A stretch of 27,336 nt of DNA, from the NCBI GenBank assembly GCA_023136155.1, contig JAGLRT010000061.1:1-27336 (forward strand). Direction: 5' to 3'. A program made the translations under genes and the position numbers. Origin of the DNA: Methanosarcinales archaeon. GTDB lineage: Archaea; Halobacteriota; Methanosarcinia; Methanosarcinales; Methanocomedenaceae. Below, in pieces: positions 23,885-27,336 of this stretch (the stretch's first letter is position 1; every line of letters begins with the position of its first letter). The notes under the pieces are model-generated. The model was not told where the DNA came from, searched no databases, and saw nothing but the letters and a program-made list of their open reading frames with translations.

Positions 23885-25788
23885 CCATTGCTTCTGTAAT
23901 CAAAAAGGACCTGAAAGTTTATACCCGTCACACTAAGACAGTATTGCTGATCTTCCTGACACCCATACTTATTATGATATTGATAGGGTCGATGTTCACT
24001 GGTGGAACTGGTCCGGGTCTAAAAGATATCAGGCTGGGTGTCGGCGGAGGGTCACAACTGGGCGAGGAAATAATCAAGGAATTGAACGACAGCCAGATGT
24101 TCCTGATCACAACTGAGAACACAACCGACCCCGCTGTTATCGAAGAGGGTATTAGGACAGGGAAATACAGTGCAGGTATCTTCATACCCATGGATGAGAC
24201 CCAGGCAATGAAATTGTATATTGACAATTCCAGGGTCCTGATTGCCCCAGTCATATCCACAGTGTTCATGACCACCACTGAAAAGATGTCCTATGAACTC
24301 ACCCTCGGCTTTCTCAGCCAGCTATGGGAAGAACTGGACCAGATGGAAGCTAAACTAGATCCCTTGCAGGAAGGAGTCATCGGAATTAACAGCAGCATCA
24401 TTTCACTAAACAGCAGTACCCAGGAAGTGATATTTGCACTGGATGAGCTAAATGCGACCAACCTGAATGCTTCGGTGGCCGAAATGAACCAGACCTTGCA
24501 GCAGATGAAAATTGACCTGAACCAGACCGCTGCCGACATTAATGAAAGCCGCCTGGAGATCAGGCAGCTGGATGAGAATGTGAGTTCCATCTACAATGAT
24601 GCTGCCATGTTAAGGAATGAACTAAAAGTAGTTGTGGATGAGATCGATGCTACCGATGCCGCACTGCTGGACCTTCAGACCGATTTACAGCAGACCTATG
24701 ACCTAACATGCACCGCCCCCCCGTCACAACCCCAGTGCATCACACTGGCAGGCACCATCCAGCAGATCCGGGATACCAGAAGTCTGCTGCATGAGCACAC
24801 TGTTCCAGTGATATCGCTGTACAACAGCCTTGACAACGTGGCCCGGACCAGTGCACAACTGCATGATAAACTAAACAGGACAGATGCCCGGCTCCAGGAA
24901 ATGCAGGTATCCATCAACAACTATACCCTTGAGATATCCAACATCAGTGAGAATATTGCTGATATGGAAAATGTAGTGACTACACTGGAGGATGTAAAAG
25001 ACAAATCGGGAAACACCTCACAACAGTTGGAGCAGCTTTCCACTGGCATGGCTAACAGCACGGCTTCGCTGGTTTTTGAGATTGAGAAGACAAAGGGTGT
25101 GATCAATGAAGTTACAACGAATTCGCCCACTACCATTGCCGCTCCTGTAACAATGGAAATGGAAAAAGTGTTTGAGGATAAGTCCCAGCTTGATTTTTTA
25201 ATGCCTGGCATTATATCCATTGTGCTGATGTTCATATCGTTCATGCTGGCATCCATAACTATAATCCAGGAGAGGACCCAAAAAACCCTTGTACGCACAC
25301 TGCTCACGCCCCTTAGCCTTGGGGAGTTCATCTTTGCCAAGGCTTTTGCGCTGATACTCATCGCCCTGCTGCAGGGTATTATCATGATCATTGTTGCCTT
25401 CCTGATGTACGGTGTGCTCATCCCTGTATCCCAGTGGGGAGCACTGTTCCTGGTGATACTGGTGTATTCGGCATCGTTTATCGGTATTGGAATGGCACTG
25501 GCTACGATGGCCGATTCCGAGAACACGGCAATGCTGATGTCCCTGGTGCTTAGCATACCTATGCTGTTCTTATGCGGTATGTTCTTCCCATTCGAGACCA
25601 TGCCGCCGCTGATGGCATGGCTGGGTAATGCCCTGCCTATAACCATGGGTATCAGGGCGCTGGATTCTGTGCTGATATACCAGCAGGGGTCTGATGTGTT
25701 GCTGGGTTACCTGATGCCGTTGTTGGGTTATGGTGTGGCCGGGCTTGGGCTGGCATATGTGCTGTTGAGGCGGGAAGTGATGGGGTGA
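23875..25788 (+). CDS. ABC-2 type permease with a large coiled-coil ectodomain
   Basis: The 637-residue protein has one N-terminal membrane helix (about 22-41), an external domain of about 395 residues and about five or six C-terminal membrane helices (from about 443). The start of the ectodomain (52-135) is the usual ABC-2 soluble domain. Residues about 145-415 are predicted coiled coil from heptad-like leucine, glutamine and glutamate patterns, in two arms joined by a turn with Cys279 and Cys288 (CTAPPSQPQC), which could form a disulfide. About a dozen N-x-S/T sequons crowd this region, suggesting N-glycosylation. The build resembles bacterial YhgE/Pip-type exporters. The substrate is unknown. 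The start could be GTG 23875 or TTG 23881. Confidence 0.9.
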   Translation: MALTIASVIKKDLKVYTRHTKTVLLIFLTPILIMILIGSMFTGGTGPGLKDIRLGVGGGSQLGEEIIKELNDSQMFLITTENTTDPAVIEEGIRTGKYSAGIFIPMDETQAMKLYIDNSRVLIAPVISTVFMTTTEKMSYELTLGFLSQLWEELDQMEAKLDPLQEGVIGINSSIISLNSSTQEVIFALDELNATNLNASVAEMNQTLQQMKIDLNQTAADINESRLEIRQLDENVSSIYNDAAMLRNELKVVVDEIDATDAALLDLQTDLQQTYDLTCTAPPSQPQCITLAGTIQQIRDTRSLLHEHTVPVISLYNSLDNVARTSAQLHDKLNRTDARLQEMQVSINNYTLEISNISENIADMENVVTTLEDVKDKSGNTSQQLEQLSTGMANSTASLVFEIEKTKGVINEVTTNSPTTIAAPVTMEMEKVFEDKSQLDFLMPGIISIVLMFISFMLASITIIQERTQKTLVRTLLTPLSLGEFIFAKAFALILIALLQGIIMIIVAFLMYGVLIPVSQWGALFLVILVYSASFIGIGMALATMADSENTAMLMSLVLSIPMLFLCGMFFPFETMPPLMAWLGNALPITMGIRALDSVLIYQQGSDVLLGYLMPLLGYGVAGLGLAYVLLRREVMG

Positions 25789-25814
25789 GATTCTTTTACT
25801 CAAAATTGAAAATA

Positions 25815-25831
25815 AAAAAATGTAATTTTTT
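25815..25831 (+). terminator. Hairpin and T-tract after the ABC permease gene
   Basis: AAAAAAT and ATTTTTT form a seven-base stem with the loop GTA, ending in six T residues, about 27 bases after the permease stop. It likely ends the two-gene exporter transcript and marks the border to the AT-rich segment. Confidence 0.5.
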
Positions 25832-25862
25832 CATTGATATGCCTTAGAACTATGTTAGGTAC

Positions 25863-25871
25863 CATATATTT
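25863..25871 (+). promoter_or_regulatory. TATA-like element for the surface-protein gene
   Basis: CATATATTTACG lies about 48 bases before the ATG at 25915. A start site about 25 bases later would leave a leader of some 20 bases containing the ribosome site GGGGTGA (25903-25909). Confidence 0.45.
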
Positions 25872-25914
25872 ACGTATTAAGATTATCTAATATAATTCAA
25901 CTGGGGTGACTATA

Positions 25915-27087
25915 ATGAAATCAAATAATCAAACAATCGTATTTATTCTATTATTGGTTACAATATTTCTAATTAGTATATCAAATGTTTCTGCAATTAT
26001 CATCGAACCTGCATACTTGCGAGTTGTTGCTGAAGAAGTAAGTCCTGAACCAGTAGAACCTGGTCAAGATGTCACAGTAAAAATAAGGCTGATTAACGAA
26101 GGTGTAGATACTGCAGAAGATGTTTCTCTAAAGTTAAATGTAGATTATCCTTTTTTTGTTAAAACTGAGAGTGACGATTTCAAGGATAAGATATCCTTGT
26201 GTGGGGGATGTTCGATTGATAACACGTATTATTTGATTGTTGATGGAGATGCAAAATCCGGACTATATTCCTTAGACTTTAAGATTTATATGGATGGTAA
26301 TACTATTGAGCTACCCGATACTATAAATATAAAAATCGTTGGTAAGCCAGATGTTATTTTAGAAACAAAGGTAATAAAAACAAATTTTTCTTCTGGCGAT
26401 AAATTTACTATAAATTTTGATGCAAAAAATATTGGAACCGGTATAGCAAGAAATATAAAAATAACTCCTCAATCAGATAACATCTTAATGCTTGGTTCAA
26501 ACATTAATTTAATTAATGAGATAAATCCTGGGAAAAATGTTTCTTTTAGCTCAGAATTCATTGTCAAAGAAAGTCTTGTACCAGACACATATAAGTTTCC
26601 TATTAATCTAGAATATGTTGATGAACAAGGTAGTAGTTACGAGACTAGTTTTGATGTTGGAGTAAATGTGTTAGAAAGGGCGGATGTTAGTTTTCAGAGT
26701 GTAAAGATAACACCAACAATTCCTACTCTTGCAGATGAAATTCATATGGAGGGAATAATAGAAAATACTGGCAAAGGAGCTGCAAATAAAGTAACTGTTG
26801 AATTGATAACCCCGGAAGGAAAAATATACAAAGCTTTTATTGGTCAATTAAAAGCTGATAATGACGCTCCATTTTACTTTTATGCTAAACCAGAATCCAT
26901 TGGTATGCAGACGGCAACCTTAAAAGTTTCTTACTATGATGATTTTGGATTTCACTCATATGAAACAACAATCGATAAAGAAGTTAGAAAACCGACAAAT
27001 AATGTTATAACAATAATAATCCTGTTGCTAGTCGCTCTTGTCGGAATTGGATATTTTTACTACAAGAAAAAGACAAAAAAACACTAA
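25915..27087 (+). CDS. Membrane-anchored surface protein with CARDB/S-layer-type beta domains
   Basis: The start ATG 25915 (390 residues) follows GGGGTGA by six bases; an in-frame GTG at 25906 overlaps that site and is unlikely. A signal peptide of about 27 residues (IVFILLLVTIFLISISNVSA) is followed by three repeated beta-sandwich units with the pattern GQDVTVKIRLINEGVDTAEDV, GDKFTINFDAKNIGTGIARN and ADEIHMEGIIENTGKGAANKV, typical of CARDB-like adhesion modules. CGGC lies in the first unit. A single helix near 363-383 and a Lys-rich tail (YYKKKTKKH) anchor it with the bulk outside. The end has no PGF-CTERM motif, so it is not an ArtA substrate. The gene is AT-rich (13 G/C in the 60 bases 26401-26460), unlike the exporter before it. 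Confidence 0.82.
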   Translation: MKSNNQTIVFILLLVTIFLISISNVSAIIIEPAYLRVVAEEVSPEPVEPGQDVTVKIRLINEGVDTAEDVSLKLNVDYPFFVKTESDDFKDKISLCGGCSIDNTYYLIVDGDAKSGLYSLDFKIYMDGNTIELPDTINIKIVGKPDVILETKVIKTNFSSGDKFTINFDAKNIGTGIARNIKITPQSDNILMLGSNINLINEINPGKNVSFSSEFIVKESLVPDTYKFPINLEYVDEQGSSYETSFDVGVNVLERADVSFQSVKITPTIPTLADEIHMEGIIENTGKGAANKVTVELITPEGKIYKAFIGQLKADNDAPFYFYAKPESIGMQTATLKVSYYDDFGFHSYETTIDKEVRKPTNNVITIIILLLVALVGIGYFYYKKKTKKH

Positions 27088-27101
27088 GAAATGGTATTAA
27101 G

Positions 27102-27336
27102 ATGAATAAGAACGATTTAAAAGTAATTGCTTTTTTAGCATATAAAAATATTGTTAAAAGCAAGTCTACTTTTTTTGTAATTGTTGCTGTCATGGCGATG
27201 AGCTTTCTTTCAATTACTTTCTTTGCAGCGATTATTGATGGTTTGGGTTATGAATTTGAAGAAGGTATGATTGAAGGTCTTACAGGACATTTGATGATAG
27301 AACCAACAGAAGATAATTTACATTTGGAAAATGTAG
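27102..27336 (+). CDS. MacB/LolE-type ABC permease, N-terminal fragment at window edge
   Basis: An ATG at 27102 opens a frame that continues past the window end (78 codons visible). It begins with the basic pre-helix segment LAYKNIVKSKSTFFV, a membrane helix (VIVAVMAMSFLSITFFAAII), and then the external start GLTGHLMIEPTEDN, as in the first helix and MacB-PCD domain of FtsX/LolC/E/MacB permeases. It starts 14 bases after the surface protein gene, so the two are co-transcribed. Its ATPase partner, if present, lies beyond the window. The short length visible keeps the family call moderate. Confidence 0.7.
   Translation, partial: MNKNDLKVIAFLAYKNIVKSKSTFFVIVAVMAMSFLSITFFAAIIDGLGYEFEEGMIEGLTGHLMIEPTEDNLHLENV

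Noticed and set aside
24921..25646. 241-codon minus-strand frame
   Set aside because: It is the antisense shadow of the permease membrane region, with Ser/Ile-rich content typical of such shadows.

Overview
The window looks like a chromosomal segment of a methanogen-related euryarchaeon, most likely in or near the Methanosarcinales/ANME-2 group. Clearly archaeal genes include aIF2-beta, ribosomal protein L10e/L16, the archaeal (lumazine-synthase-like) riboflavin synthase, an archaeal dUTPase, archaeosortase A with archaetidylserine lipid genes, and a DUF2111-type protein. Several genes have a TATA-like element about 25-30 bases before the start codon with little or no leader. The species assignment is inference; no methanogenesis marker enzyme lies in the window.

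Layout. 1-2600: a cut-off histone-deacetylase-like gene, a DUF2111-like protein and a QueD/PTPS homologue on the minus strand, then divergent rlmE and a small Cys-rich protein. 2630-5046: a two-gene FAD/Fe-S dehydrogenase operon (GlcD-GlcF type). 5047-6182: a repeat-rich control region, dUTPase and the wreck of a secreted repeat protein. 6183-7508: a PurM/SelD-like protein. 7746-10223: a lone, very AT-rich gene for a GHKL ATPase fused to a DUF3883 (NO VEIN C-terminal) domain, the best candidate here for an acquired, poorly characterised system. 10352-13716: cis-prenyltransferase (minus) and, divergently, artA-pssD-pssA. 13973-17248: a minus-strand cluster of aminotransferase, riboflavin synthase, lumazine synthase and a second aminotransferase. 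17375-21829: a 55-residue membrane protein (minus), then pheA, uvrC, rpl10e and aIF2-beta (plus). 22263-25788: a metallophosphoesterase (minus) and a two-gene ABC exporter whose permease carries a large coiled-coil ectodomain. 25915-27336: a second AT-rich patch encoding an anchored surface protein and the start of a MacB/LolE-type permease.

Working together. UppS makes the polyprenyl carrier used in surface glycosylation. ArtA, PssD and PssA fit a pathway that moves surface proteins onto archaetidylethanolamine-type lipids. The two rib genes do the last two steps of riboflavin synthesis. rpl10e and aIF2-beta are translation genes. The two AT-rich patches (7746-10223 and 25.8 kb to the end) differ from their neighbours in base composition and look transferred. 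I saw no tRNA, rRNA, CRISPR array or intact insertion sequence.
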